Of a stretch of DNA of 64,000 bases, positions 49,155-61,109 are shown one piece after another. Under the pieces are notes generated by a model. It did no database searches and was not told the origin of the DNA. It saw nothing but the letters and a program-made list of their open reading frames with translations. Position numbers and translations under genes: made by a program. Source of the stretch: Alopecurus myosuroides. Taxonomy: Eukaryota; Streptophyta; Magnoliopsida; Poales; Poaceae. Location: positions 574,988,610 to 575,052,609 of the forward strand of contig CM054057.1 of assembly GCA_028641055.1 (NCBI GenBank), given 5' to 3'. Numbering within the stretch: the first letter of the stretch is position 1; every line of letters starts with the position of its first letter.

Positions 49155-49322
49155 TTATCGTAATTCTTCTTCCTTCTCCCAGGTAGCTTCGTGTTCAGGA
49201 TGATGTTTCCACTGCACTTTGCAATACTTGAATGCTCTATTCCGGAGTCTTTTCCAGTCTTCTGCCAGAATCTTCTCTGGTTCTTCCACATAAGTGAGAT
49301 CTAATTCTAACTCCAAATCCTC
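49155..49322 (-). pseudogene. pol: Chromodomain at the integrase C-terminus
   Basis: In the frame after the 49323 stop the minus strand reads an acidic stretch, then ILAEDWKRLRNRAFKYCKVQW and HHPEHEATWEKE, ending in a TAA at 49155-49157. The VQW...H...EATWE pattern is that of the group II chromodomains that place Tekay/Del-type chromoviruses in heterochromatin. This small region identifies the clade. Confidence 0.85.
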
Positions 49323-50441
49323 CTAATTAATGGAATCTTCTCGTTTCTTTAAACACTTCCAGAGTTGAGATACATGGAAAACATTATGGACTTGCTTCAA
49401 TTTCTCGGGTAGCTGTAAAGTGAAAGCTACATTCCTGTTCTGTTCAAGAAACTTGTAAGGTCCAATGTATCGAGGACTTAATTTTCCTTTAACTCCGAAT
49501 CTCTTAAGCCCTTTCATCGGACTAACTCTGAGATAGACCATATCCACGATTTTTGGTTCCCATGTCCGTCTCTTCTGATCAGCATAACTTTTCTGACGAC
49601 TTTGAGCAATTTTCAGATGATCCCTGATAATATCAACAATGTTCTGTCGATCCTTGATATAGTCTGGTTCAAACTCAGACTTGCTTCCTGTCTCATACCA
49701 ACATATTGGTGATCTACACTTCCGACCATAAAGTACTTCAAATGGTGTGGCCTTCAAACTGCTTTGATAACTGTGATTGTACGAGAATTCTGCTAATGGT
49801 AGATGTTCATCCCACGATCCACCAAAATCTAGAGCACTTGCCCGAAGCATGTCTTCTAAGATCTGATTAGTCCTTTCAGTTTGTCCTTCGGTTTGCGGAT
49901 GATAAGGAGTACTGAAATCCAATTGAGATCCCAAAGCTTCATGTATTTTCTTCCAGAATTCCGATGTAAACACAGACCCTCTATCTGAAACTATTCTCTT
50001 AGGTACTCCATGTTTGCTGAAAATTTCCTGCACATATAGATCCACCAATTTCTCGGTATTATCCTTCTGATTGACTGCTAAGAAATGTGCACTTTTGGTC
50101 AATCTGTCCACGATAACCCAAATCATATCTTTATGGTTCTTGGTCATTGGTAGGCCAGTAATGAAATCCATACCAATCTCCTCACACTTCCACTCTGGAA
50201 TATCCAAAGGTTGCAATAGTCATGTAGGACTTTGGTGTTCTTCCTTCACTCTCTGACATGTGTGGCATTCAGATACATACTTGGCAATATCTCTCTTCAT
50301 ATTGTTCCACCAAAATATGTCTCTGAGATCCATATACGTATTGGTACTCACGGGATGAATAGAGTACGGTGTATCATGTGCTTCCCAAAGTATCAAATTC
50401 TTGATCTCAGGGATATCTGGTACACAAATCCTCTTATTGAA
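49323..50441 (-). pseudogene. pol: Chromovirus integrase
   Basis: The zinc-binding HHCC region (HDTPYSIH, later ECHTC) at about 50400-50230 is separated by a stop at about 50218 from the 297-codon core 50216-49323. The core carries GMDFITGLP (first Asp), VSDRGSVFTSEFW (second Asp) and HPQTEGQTERTNQ (catalytic Glu), followed by a GPY/F-type module (RYIGPYKFLEQ) and the HNVFHVSQL linker that typically precedes a chromodomain. Integrase inserts the DNA copy. A TAG at 49323 breaks the frame before the chromodomain. Confidence 0.93.
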
Positions 50442-52205
50442 TCATAGTGAGCCATACTCACCTAAATGGAATACTGAGGGTTTTCCTTCTTCAATCATCT
50501 GGATCTCTTCCTTTATAAAAGGATCTTCGTCTTGCCGGTGAATTATCTCATTCTTGAGATCACCTTTTCTTTCCTCCAACACCTTCATAGTATACAAACC
50601 TCCCAATGATTTTACCTCAAGTATTTCTATTTCAGCTTGTTCTAGCTCCCTCTTCAACTCTTTTGGCAATTCACATTGAGTTGGTTGAATATTCATACTT
50701 TTCCAGCTTAAAGCATTAGCTACAACATTGGCTTTTCCTGGATTATAATTGATGGTAAGATCATAGTCTTTGATCAATTCTAACCACCTTCTTTGCCTCA
50801 TATTCAATTCTTTCTGAGTAAATAAATATTTGAGACTTTTGTGGTCGGTGTAGAGCTCACACTTTGCTCCATAAAGGAATGACCTCCATCTCTTCAAGGC
50901 AAAAACCACTGCTGCCAACTCTAAGTCATGAGTTGGGTAGTTGACTTCATGAGGTTTAAGCTGTCTTGAACCATAAACTATTACCTTCCGGTCTTGCATG
51001 AGTACACAACCCAATCCATTCTTGGATGCATCACAATATACTATGTAATCCTTGCCTGGTTCAGGAACTGCTAGGATTGGTACTACTGTCAATCGTTTCT
51101 TCAACTCCTGGAAACTAGCTTCACACTTGTCTGTCCATACAAAAGGAGTATTTTTTTTTATTAACAAGTTGGTCATTGGCTCTGCTATCTTAGAAAATCC
51201 TTCGATGAATCTTCTATAGTAACCGACCATTCCAAGAAATACTCGAACTTCCTTGACATTGGTTGGTGCCTTCCAATCCAAAACTTATTGTACTTTGTCA
51301 GGATTCACTGCGATACCTTCCTTACTAATGACATGTCCAAGGAATTCTATTTGATCCAACCAAAACTCACACTTACTAAATTTAGCATATAACTGACGTT
51401 CCCTCAGAACTTCTAATGCTATCCTTAAATGCTTAGCATGATCTTCTTTGTTCTTCGAATATATCAGAATATCATCGATGAACACAATCACAAACTTGTC
51501 CAGATATGGCATGAAGATCTTGTTCATCAAGTTCATGAAAATAGCTGGTGCATTGGTCAGTCCAAAAGGAACAACCAAATACTCATGATGGCCATACCTT
51601 GAAACAAATGTTGTCTTGGGTACATCTTCTGGCTTAATTTTGATCTGATGGTATCCCGATCGGAGATCAATCTTGGAGAACACTCCAGCCCGGTGGAGTT
51701 GATCAAAAAAATCTTGAATTCTTTGTAATGTATACTTGTTTTTTATGGTGACATTGTTCAGATTTCTGAAATCACCGCACATTCTTCTACCTCCATCTCT
51801 CTTGTCCACGAATATAAATGGTGATCCCCATGGTAATACACTTTCTTTGATGAATCCCTTACTTTCCAGTTCATCTAACTGTTCCTTGAGTTCCTTTAGT
51901 TCTTTCGAACCCATCTTGTATGGTGCCTGAGCAATCGGTGATGTACCTGGTATCAAGTCAATGGTAAGCTCTATCTCCCTATTCGGTGGCATTCCCGGCA
52001 ACTCTGCTGGAAATACATCTGGAAACTCTTTAACCACTGGTATATCCTCTAACTTGGCTTCATTGAGTGAATTTAGTTGAAGTTCAGCCTCCACATGAGT
52101 ATGCTTATCTGCTTCATAGGTAACTTTTCCTCCTCCAGGCCTCTTGAGAGAAATTGTTTTCTCCTCATAGTCAATTAAAGCTCCATTTTCCGTCATCCAA
52201 TCCAT
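50442..52205 (-). pseudogene. pol: Chromovirus reverse transcriptase and RNase H
   Basis: The stretch 52205-51285 holds the [25 protein letters not shown] and the catalytic FIDDILIYS. One in-frame TAA at 51285-51287 separates it from 51281-50442, which continues the connection region ([16 protein letters not shown]) and RNase H ([34 protein letters not shown]). The order RT-RNase H-integrase and motif forms are those of Ty3/gypsy. A second stop ends it at 50442 just before the integrase zinc-binding region. All catalytic residues are still visible, so decay is by point nonsense rather than large deletion. Confidence 0.93.
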
Positions 52206-52256
52206 TCCCAGAACGGCATCAATGTTCTTCAGAGGAATAACAAAAAGATCCGCGTA

Positions 52257-52514
52257 TTATGTGCAACCACAGATCATAATGACCTGATCTGGCCTTGCAC
52301 GCGTAACTAAGAGCGTACCTCCCGCCGTCATAACGGTAAGAGGACATTCTAACCGCAAACACCTTGCCCCATACTTATCCACAAAATAACTGGAGATGAA
52401 AGATGTGGTGGCCTCGGTATCTAATAAAACTTTTCCATATTGGGTAAGAAGACTGAGCGTACCTAGTACTGCGGTGTCCGAGTTGTCAGCCTCCTCCAGA
52501 TATGTACAATTCAA
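52257..52514 (-). pseudogene. pol: Chromovirus protease with altered active site
   Basis: The retropepsin-like aspartic protease follows the zinc knuckles. The active-site motif reads LDTEATTSFIS where the family has DTGA, so the Gly next to the catalytic Asp is replaced by Glu. That change would be expected to inactivate the enzyme that cleaves the polyprotein. Stops separate it from Gag and from the reverse transcriptase. Confidence 0.82.
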
Positions 52515-52642
52515 CTTCTCGAAGGTTTAGCTCGCTTGCTATTGTTGTTCTTCCCGCTGCTGCCACCTCCAACTGAGAATCCACTTTCTCCTCCTGGCCT
52601 AACTCCACCTCTGTTGAATCCACCTCCAGCTGTCTTGTTGGG

Positions 52643-53641
52643 ACAATTCGGATTGATATGTCCCTCCTTTCCACACCCAAAGCAGACAATCCTTGGCTTC
52701 TTGCATTCACTTTTAATGTGTCCAGGAAGCCCACAACCATGACAGATTATCTGATTCCTTGGGTTGAACGGTCCACGATTACTCAGGGCTCCTCCCGACT
52801 TTATCCTTGGCTTGAAGCTCAGATTGGAGGTAGGTCGACTTGGCTGAAACCTCTTAGGCTCAAGTTTGGCCTTCTTCTATCGGTTCTGCTGAACCAGCTT
52901 GTAGTAGTTTTCCCAGGTAACTGCAGGGTTCATTAACTCTTGGAAGTTAGCTAGTTTCGACGTCCTCAACTACATAGCAGCATAAGGATCCAATCCTCTT
53001 AGGAATCTCTTTATCCTTTTCTTATCAGCGTCCACTTCGTCAGCAGCATAACAAGAGAGTCTACTGAACTCGTTCACATACCAAATCATATGATGTTTTC
53101 CTTGCTGGAGATCCTCAAACTCCCTTCTCTTCAACTCCATGACATTGTAAGGAACGTGATACTCCCTGAACTTTTCCTTGAATTCCACCCATGTGAACAC
53201 CTTCTCTGGTGGCTTCAGGATCAACTGATTATCCCACCATGCCGCTGCTGGTCCATTTAGAAGATGTGTGGCAAAACGCACCTTCTCTGCGTCATTAGCA
53301 TTAATGGCCTTGAGATTCCTCTCAGTGTCGACTAACCAGTCCTCTGCATCCATAGGATCTCTTGCGGTAGCAAATGGTGCTGGTTTAGTCTTCAAGAAGT
53401 CAGATAGAGTTAACATCCTTGCTTCATTTGCTCTCCCAGGCCCCACCTTGGTTAGAAGTTCCTGCATGAACTTGTTCTGATTTTCTTGAACAAACCTCAT
53501 GTACTCCATGAAATTTTGTTCTGCCAGTGGCCTGAGCGATGGTGGTGGTATCTCTACTCTTGCAGTATCTTCATCCGCCTTCGCCTTATTTTCACGCTCC
53601 AGCCGCTGCGCGTCAGACTCGCTAGCTCTGTCACTCTCCAT
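52643..53641 (-). pseudogene. gag: Chromovirus Gag (nucleocapsid part broken)
   Basis: ATG at 53641. The first 223 codons contain a charged N-terminus and a Ty3/gypsy gag domain with FATHLLNGPAAAWWDN, FKEKFREYHVP and LKRREFEDLQQG. A TAG then ends the frame at 52970, and nonsense or frame changes follow. Two CCHC zinc knuckles (CHGCGLPGHIKSEC and CFGCGKEGHINPNC) lie at 52744-52643. Gag forms the particle and packages RNA. The capsid part is intact, but no continuous Gag can be made. Confidence 0.88.
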
Positions 53642-54199
53642 AATCCCCTAGTCCTGCAATGTGAACAAACAAACTCATAATTACATCATGCCCATGCTTT
53701 CTGAGCCTCACTTCACATGCAACACTAGTCACACAAGAGAAGCAAAATCCAAATACAAACAACATATTTCACATAATATACAGATACATATAGGTCTGTT
53801 ACAAGCCCTCACCATAGTGAGTTACAGGAAGCAAAGTAATGCAAAGCACCACTGGGTCGCTCACACACTCCGACCCTTATTTATGATACATGTCTCGAAA
53901 CTACCACACTACTACTTCTCTCGAGCCCTCACACACCATCTCCATGGCTGCCACGTCACTACTTAGAGTACATGCGAGGAATCCACCCAGTGTGGCGCGA
54001 AGTCCTGCGCACTGTCCTAGGGACATACGGTCTCCCGGATGGAACATAATCTATGTCCGTAGTGTCCACAGCCGGGTGTCATCCAGAAGAAGCCCGTCCA
54101 CGTCCAGATAACTCTCAAGATAGGATGCAAACTCCTCGGTACTAGTGTACTGCAAAGATCCACCCTCTTCGAAACAAGTGGTACTAGTTCAGTAATTGT

Positions 54200-55174
54200 G
54201 ATCAAAAGGTACCTCCTGCATAGGTTGGGTCTCTACTTGATCCTCCTCATCTGATGATATGTTATGACAACGATCTCCGCTTCATCATCTATACTAGCTG
54301 CTACTTCCTCCACACTAGCCTCATCCCCATCATCTGATAAGTCATCACAAGGAATAGGATGTTGATTGGTACCAGGATATCAATCAAACCTCCAGCCATC
54401 AAAATTCTCCATAAAAGAATCTGACTCTGAGACTCCACCAAAGATATTTGGCTTTGTGTCACTGAGTTCTTCCGAAATACCGTACGAGTTGTATGGCTCC
54501 GGATCACTAGGTGGTATAATAGGATAGTGGATAGGTTCTGGAGTAGTGGAATACCTGGACTGCTTAGTTTGGTTTGGCTTCTTGGATGACCCTGCTCCTG
54601 GGGTATGGTATGGTTCATTCCTCTCCTGGACCACCTTCTTGCCCTTCTGCTCTAAACTATGGGATGTTAACAGGTCCTCGGCATAGTATCCATGTCCTCT
54701 ACTATAACCTGATGAGTCATATAGAACGATCCCATCAGTGACCTATATCAATCTAACAGTCTGGTGGGTAGTTTTTGTTTGGTTCTTGACCAACGCAGAA
54801 TGGTCCAATGCCATTTCTGAGGCCATGTTGTCATGTGGAATAGCGGTGAAGCTGGTACCTGTTAGGTGATCCGCCTTATACTCCCTGATGGTTGCTAGTG
54901 CTTCTACTACAGCCTCATGGTAAGTTGTCGACTTACTCCTACCCTTACCACTTAGTGTAGTTACATCTGGTGTCAACTCCCTGGGTGTCAGGATTAATAT
55001 CCTATACTTCAGAATGGTCTCACCCTGCTTGTAGGTGTATGTGTTGACTTTGATGTTGGTATCAAAATCAAAAGCTTGAACTAAAGCTCGCAACTAATCC
55101 GTCAATACACCCTCGTAATCCTTAAGCCGCTCATGCTCTACCCATTTAGTCCTTTCTGAACTCCCACCTTTCAT
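54200..55174 (-). pseudogene. Additional ORF between the 5' LTR and gag, broken by stops, unknown function
   Basis: Starting from an ATG at 55174, one frame stays readable for about 300 codons, interrupted only by stops at 55094-55096, 54743-54745 and about 54380. The first part is hydrophilic (ERTKWVEHERLKDYEGVL, then a YHEAVVEALATIREY segment and LTGTSFTAIPHDNM). The middle is Pro/Ser/Tyr-rich and the end strongly acidic (DDLSDDGDEASVEEV). It precedes gag in the same strand, so it would be at the front of the genomic RNA. I recognise no domain. The unbroken-frame character over such length in an AT-rich element suggests a once-functional accessory protein. Confidence 0.6.
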
Positions 55175-55356
55175 CGTCACTGTTCACAAATAGCATAAAT
55201 GTTATTAACAGAGTATAATAAAGATTCAATATTTTGGAAATATGAAAAGAATATTCCCAAGTGAATACCTATCATACTTCCAGCGAACTCTTTATCGTTA
55301 CGATCTAAAACCCAATAGGGTATATCCCTTTACTAGGATTCCAACCTAAGGTCAAA

Positions 55357-55374
55357 GCAATTGCTCTGATAACA
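55357..55374 (-). other. Primer-binding site of the chromovirus
   Basis: Minus strand TGTTATCAGAGCAATTGC, 2 bp from the LTR end, is a variant of the tRNA-Met complement. It is followed by TTTGACCTTAGG, which is also found just after the primer-binding site of the first element (5354-5365), so the two elements are related. Confidence 0.75.
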
Positions 55375-55697
55375 GCTGCGGTGACCCAGCAGACCACTGC
55401 ATGTTGTAGTACGCCAGTCGCTGACATAACACTCTCAGAACACCGTTCTGCAAATATGACATCCCTCAGGGTGGTACAGCAGAAACATTACGGGACTTGA
55501 TTGTCAAACAAACATATATTACAAAACATAGTGTGCTGACAAGAGAATGATCTCATGATGAGGTCATCTTATTATTGAAGACGTAACAACAACTTAACTG
55601 TAAAGTAGGTTCATACACGGGAACTCAGCAGCCTAATATAGAGTTCATGGATGCTCGATTCAACCGTGCTAGGTACTTGTTTCAGACTAGGCTAAAC

Positions 55698-55846
55698 CTA
55701 GTCAGACTCAGCACCCTCAGGGTCAGCTCCATATTGGATGGTATAATCCACCCCTTCTTCTCCACCGGAGAGGTCCGACTCTTCATAGTAGATATCCTCA
55801 TGGCCTCTGAGGATGTTGAATGAAGCCTCTTCAAGGTTCTCATAGC
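55698..55846 (-). CDS. Coding tail inside the chromovirus LTR (sense to the element)
   Basis: On the minus strand a CTTAG splice-acceptor-like site (55847-55851) is followed by 48 open codons: YENLEEASFNILRG, then DIYYEESDLSGGEEGVDY and an acidic end before TAG (55700-55698). Position and style match the tail at 14680-14750 of the other LTR family. The left LTR copy (about 39980-40140) has lost the frame by a small deletion and an in-frame stop. Presumed last exon of an LTR transcript; function unknown. Confidence 0.4.
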
Positions 55847-57239
55847 CTAAGCAGGGGGTCAAACGGGAATGAATGAGTAATGAGCGTTACTCAACAAGTT
55901 CATTAAGTACGGAGGTAATTGATGCACTATCTACTGGCTTCGACTCTAAAGAGTCTAGACAGAAAACTATGCTCGCTAGACCATCACAGGACTAGAACTT
56001 CATGGAGTTGCCTTTTCTGTAGTGTTCGCAGTTCCTTCCCGGAATATGGGGTAACATGCCACATCCTTTTACACTATGCAGAGGTGCGTTACTTTATCCA
56101 TGGGCGACCAAGACCATATTGCACAACCAGGCGCGTGATCCTGCGCACGCCCACTTAGATGTGGGGCCCGGTTATTGGTCCAAGTCAAACCATGCTTCTC
56201 CGCACAACGCATGCCCACCCATTTCCGCCAGCAGGTTGAACCCCTGATTCCACCCCTCACGATGGAGATCTAGGCGCACCTGGCAGACACTAATAGACCC
56301 CAAAGTCCGTGAGACGTAAGGGATCCCACCCATGTGCATGTAGTCCCGTAAGAACTACTGCGTACATCTCTGGCAGTCCGTTGACATGCGAACGAGAGAA
56401 GATCACATCTAACTTACTCGCCCCATACAAGACCCATGGTCAACGCGGTATTTACAGCGCATCGAGTTCTGACGGCATTTGTGGTTAAGTCCTAGGTAAT
56501 ACTTTCTCATACAGATAGAACCTTCCTTTGACCTATTCATCTTACCATGGTTCCATCCGCCCACCAAACAGAACACTACCACTCGGTTAGTCATTCAATT
56601 AGTCATATTATTATAAAAATAGGATCATGCATTCTTTTGAGCATAGGTGGTATTACGATAGGGTTTTGAAAATAGTTGTTATGAAATATTTCAAAGGACA
56701 TGAGCAAGTGATGAACTTGCCTTGATATGGATAAGTAGTGGAGTCTAATACTTGGTGTGGCTCCTAACTTCCTTGTTCTACAAAATACAATCGTTGTCTG
56801 GTAAAGACAATGTTTAAACAAGAAAATGATGCTATTATGCATAATAATGACATGTATGCAATCTTTGAATTGATTTTCATTAACTAAGCAATTGTGGTAT
56901 TTAATTATTTTTAAATTTATTATTTATTTATTATTATCTCTTATTTATTTACTTGAACTGTGTTAACAATTCTTGATAAATCAGATAATATTTATTTTAA
57001 TATAATTGGATATATATGAAAGAATAATAGTACTACTGACTATATATTAGTTTTTATTAATTTTATTATTATTATTATTTTATTATAATTATTATTTTAA
57101 AATTATAGAATTAAGATAACAAGTATTATTCAATTAATTTAATTTATTGAAGTACTAAAGGGTTGTATTTTTATTTTTATTAATCTAATTATGAATTTTA
57201 ATAATTTTATTTATTTGTTTTATTGCTGAAATTGTCAAA

Positions 57240-59445
57240 AGACCATTCAGCCCTTAGGGCTGACTGGTGGGCCCGCTGCCCCATCCGGTTGAGCTTAACC
57301 GGCTCGGGAGAGAATTCCCGAGCCCGAGTCATTCGACCCGCACCCGCACCCGCACCCTAATCCTCTCCTTCTCGCTCTCGCGACTCGTCTGGCGACCGAG
57401 TCGCCGCTGCCGCCGCCGCGCTCTTCCGACCGATTCCGGCCACTCTTGCCGCCGTGCTTGGGCGCAATCGACGCGCCACTGTCGACTACCCCACCTCCTC
57501 CACATAGATCTGTGCTGCTGCCGCGGAGATGACCGCGCACACCCTAACCCTAACCCTGGGGTTCGGGACCCGTGGCCCTCCACTCCTCCCCGGCGCCCTC
57601 CGGCCTCTCATAGTTGCTCCAAGGTGCCCCAGGCGTGCTGACGCGGTTGGTGCTTTTCCCGAATGCTGCTGCGGATGCTGAGGAGGCGATATGCCGCAGG
57701 GACGGCTCCCCGGGAGCAACTGCGGCTACACCGACGCCCACATCCGCGCTACTCCGACTGGTCGTGACCACCATGATGGTGGTCACTCGTGAGTCCACTC
57801 TGCTCCTTCTCCTCTCTCTGCTCCCCTCTGTCTCAAACCTCCCTGTGCTCTGGAACTTGGCCATCGAGCCTGTGTTCATGCTCTGCTCGATGCATTCCCT
57901 GTGATGGCCTGTGATGCCTTGTGATGCTATTGTTGAGGCATGTTGCTGATTGTTAATGATTGGAGAAATTCCTAGTGAGTGGATTATTTAGGGTTGCTAT
58001 CTAGATGAATTTTCATCTCTGTGACATAATGGATTCAGAGGGATGTCTTGCTTGTGAAATATCTCTAGGGATTTTCCCCTCATGCTTGTGCTGTGCGAAA
58101 ATTTATTAGGGATCTCTCCCAGTGCTTTTGCTACTGTATCTCTTTCTCTGTTTAATTCAGAGAAGAGCACACATGTGTGTGATGCTCAGATGGAAAATCT
58201 ATGGTTAGTTATGTGGATGTGCTAGCTGGTAGGTGCTACTCAGAACCCTATGGTTAAGAGGATGTGACACCAAGCTACTGGTGTGTTTATGATATTTTCT
58301 TCCTGTTATGTTGTGCTTGAGGTACCAGATCTAAGGGTTTGGTGCCCAGCAACTATCGTAGAGGAATTTTCTGAGCTGGGACCTTGTTCTGGATTATTTG
58401 TTAGGTATTTGTGCTACTGAAGCCATATGAACTGATAAGAACAACTGCTTGCTTGATCTTCCTTCCTCTAGATACTTATATGATAAGAACAGATTCCTAT
58501 TTCTTGACTATTTTGCCCCAAGCCCATGATGCAAAGCCTGAGGCCTTTTCCTTTTTAAGAACAGTTGCTATCTTGATTTAATTAACTCCCTATGATGTAA
58601 TTAGCATAGCACCTCTATGTTGTACTGAGGGAAAACACCCCTCAACCCCTTTGTGCATAATCCAGCAAATAATTGCTGGATAGTGTATAGAGATTCACCT
58701 TATGTGATGAACTAAGGTTGGTGGATTTGGTTGCTTGTGGATTGCTTGATATTAGCTCTGCTTCTCCTCTACGGGCTTGTCCTTGTGGAGAACTTCCATT
58801 ATTTGATCCACCTCTAGCTTGGCCTTGTGATTAACTTGCTGGATCTCCAATATGGTTCAGTTCTACTAGTGGAATGATTTATGGTAGATTATTATGTATT
58901 GTCTGTTCTTCCTATTCTTGGTCGTGCTGAGCAACCCGAGCAGGAACAAGGGAAAGTGTTTGAGGTGCCTTACCCCTTACAGCTGATGTGCTATTTATCC
59001 TACTACTGTTGTATTGACAGCACCAAAGTGTGCCTGTGAGTATGCTGTGTGCCTGCTACGTTGCTGCTAGGATCTTTTGCTAGTCCTACGGTTGGTATTA
59101 TCCAGGCAATTCTATTTGTTTTCACCTGCCAGTTGTTTTCCAGTAAGTTGCCTCTGATGTTGGTCTGAGGCTGGAATGATTTGAACAGATGCTACACAAA
59201 CTTATTTAGCCCAATGATGAGCTGAGCAGTGCAACACACTGGCAATCTGAGGCTACTAATCCCTCACTAATCCCTATGTTTGTTTTTGTGTTTATTTTGC
59301 AGGTTCAGAAGATATCATAGGATTAGTTTAGCTAATAGCAATTAGTTTAGGGAATGCATTCTTGTAATATTGCCTTTGTAATGATCTTTGTAATATTCTG
59401 GAACATTGTAATGACTTTGTATTTCTGTGATTAATCAATAAAGTC
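57240..59445 (+). other. Gene-like unit inside the LTR, antisense to gag-pol (second copy 46840-49030)
   Basis: On the + strand a GC-rich, pyrimidine-rich leader (57265-57790) ends at a CTCGTGAGTCC donor-like site (57786-57796). After about 1.5 kb of AT-rich sequence comes TTTTATTTTGCAG-type acceptor sequence (about 59289-59301; left copy 48869-48880), a short exon, repeated TTTGTAA elements and an AATAAA signal (59437-59442; left 49020-49025). Both LTR copies keep all parts. No consistent protein is open in the first exon. It looks like a spliced, polyadenylated RNA gene or a captured gene end carried in reverse orientation by the LTR. Confidence 0.5.
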
Positions 59446-59580
59446 CAAAGTTTTCTCTTTCTAACCCACTATTAAATTGGAATTGTCTAATATTTATTAA
59501 ATCATAAGTGTTTCAATTTAAATCATATTAATTCTAATTTCTTTATCAATCAATTTGAATTCAAATTCAACTCCATACAA

Positions 59581-60220
59581 CCTTAAGTTTAAATAATTCA
59601 AATTGAACCCCTCAATTCAAATACAGCCTAAAGGTCATGTCGAAAGTCCACCTTCTTTTAATATCGATCCCTCTCTCTAAGTCAGAATGTCGATGGAACC
59701 TCGATCACTCCAAGGTTTTAGGTTTGCGAAAAATTTATTCAGGTTTTGCAAACACATACATGCAGATGCACAAATTATTATTCTACCCCTCGTGAGTTCC
59801 TAAACGCTAGGAAATTACAATGACCTTAAAGATGAATATTTTGATGCGGTTTCGTCGTCGGAGGGTTTTGATAACCAAGGCGAACTTGCTAAAAGGCGTT
59901 GGACATGTAGAATAGTTTGCCAATCATAATTTTTATATCTTTAGTTTGTGCGTCAAATTTGGAGATTCATCCATTTCATTCCTCCCCTCCCCTCACCACT
60001 ACTATTACTATTTGTTGTTGACAATAATACTAAAGCCAACATGCGTGTATGTATTTGCGCTTTGCTTTGAACAATTCGAAATCGTTTGAACGATATTGTA
60101 TTTAATAAAGTAGGACCTGGTCATATTTCGAGGTTATAACCAAGCTATTTATTAGATCCACATGTGGTTCTATCTTCTCCCAGAGTACTGATGCATGTAA
60201 GCAGGGAATTTTCGTATTTT
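59581..60220. other. Flank of the chromovirus, no gene recognised
   Basis: Some of the first 80 bp may still be LTR. The rest is AT-rich with only short open frames. Confidence 0.4.
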
Positions 60221-60225
60221 ACATA

Positions 60226-60349
60226 CTCCCTCCATCCCAAATTAGTTGTCATAAATTTGTCAAAATATGGCTGCATCTAGACATAGTTTAGTATATAGAT
60301 ACATCTATATTTTGACAAATCCATGACATTTAATTTGGGACGAAGGGAG
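60226..60349. mobile_element. Stowaway MITE, 124 bp
   Basis: CTCCCTCCATCCCAAATTAG on the left and its inverted counterpart ending TTTGGGACGAAGGGAG on the right, flanked by TA (60224-60225 and 60350-60351). The interior is a long imperfect palindrome (TTTGTCAAAATAT... / ATATTTTGACAAA). Confidence 0.92.
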
Positions 60350-61109
60350 TATATAATAACTATGTGGGAATCATTTTCTTATTTAACTTGACTTGTATAT
60401 TGCAATGTCAGCCACCTCAAAAGTGCTATATGTCTTTGTGAGAAAGCAAATTGAATGCACCCTACTAGTTCTATTGGATAAAGATTTCATATAATTTGTT
60501 TACGTAATTTGTACACTTTTATATTTCTACGGGAAATCTAAATCTAGGTTGTCCTAGATTTAACTTAAGCGCAGGCGGGCCGGTCGATGTACGCGTGGAG
60601 CAGACAACGCGGAATGCAGCAGCCTCCCACCTCTTCACGTGGGCCTCGTACGGCGTGAGCCATAGAACTTAACACACATGCGTGGTCTGCAGCCAGCGAG
60701 AACTTGTGCATCATCAGGCAGCTTAGAGCATCTTCAGTCGCGCCCCCCAATAGGCGTCCGGATCGGCGCCCGGGGCTACCCTTTGGGGGCTCGTCCGGAC
60801 GGCACCGCGCCCACGGGGCTGCCCCGTTCCCAGTTGGCACCCCAACGCAAACCCCTTCGGGCTGCGGGCCCGCCCTGTCAGCGAGGGAGAGGCTCGTCGC
60901 CTCGGGAGCCGCGCGCATTGACGCCTCGACGAGACGGAACGCTGCGGCGGAGCAGTCCAATCGCCCACGCGACTGAGTAATAGCGCTGTCGCCGCCTCGT
61001 CTTGCCCGCCCCGGCTACAAAACCTGGCCCTGTCGCTATCCTCGCCTTGCCGCTTCCTTCCTTCTCTTCTTCCTTCATCCCTCGCCGCTCTTCCCGCCTC
61101 TCCCTCGCC

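Larger units (their letters stand above)
39672..59580 (-). mobile_element. Old Ty3/gypsy chromovirus (Tekay-type) with ~4.2-kb LTRs and nested insertions
   Basis: Left (39672-49144) and right (55377 to about 59580) long direct repeats flank a minus-strand gag-pol with RT, RNase H, integrase and chromodomain. The primer-binding site at 55374-55357 confirms that the right repeat is the 5' LTR. The LTRs differ at roughly one base in ten over the first 125 bp, mostly C-to-T-type changes, so the insertion is old. At least five nonsense changes interrupt gag-pol. The left LTR carries two later solo LTRs. The outer right boundary is uncertain because the left LTR lacks that part, and I find no target duplication matching ACGAC at 39667-39671. 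Confidence 0.88.
55377..59580 (-). repeat. 5' LTR of the chromovirus (uninterrupted)
   Basis: It starts TGCGGTGACCCAGC on the + strand, the boundary shared with 39672. It holds the empty sites of both left-LTR insertions (GCATG at 56209-56213; about 56783-56805). A candidate outer end is TACA at 59579 (minus strand TGTATGG), but similarity cannot confirm it because the left copy lacks this end. Confidence 0.8.

Noticed and set aside
50071..50256. Plus-strand ORF within the integrase region
   Set aside because: Antisense shadow of the minus-strand integrase with clear catalytic motifs.
57538..57560. Telomere-like CCCTAACCCTAACCCT
   Set aside because: Only about three units in an LTR leader; plant telomeres are CCCTAAA repeats, and the left copy has fewer units.
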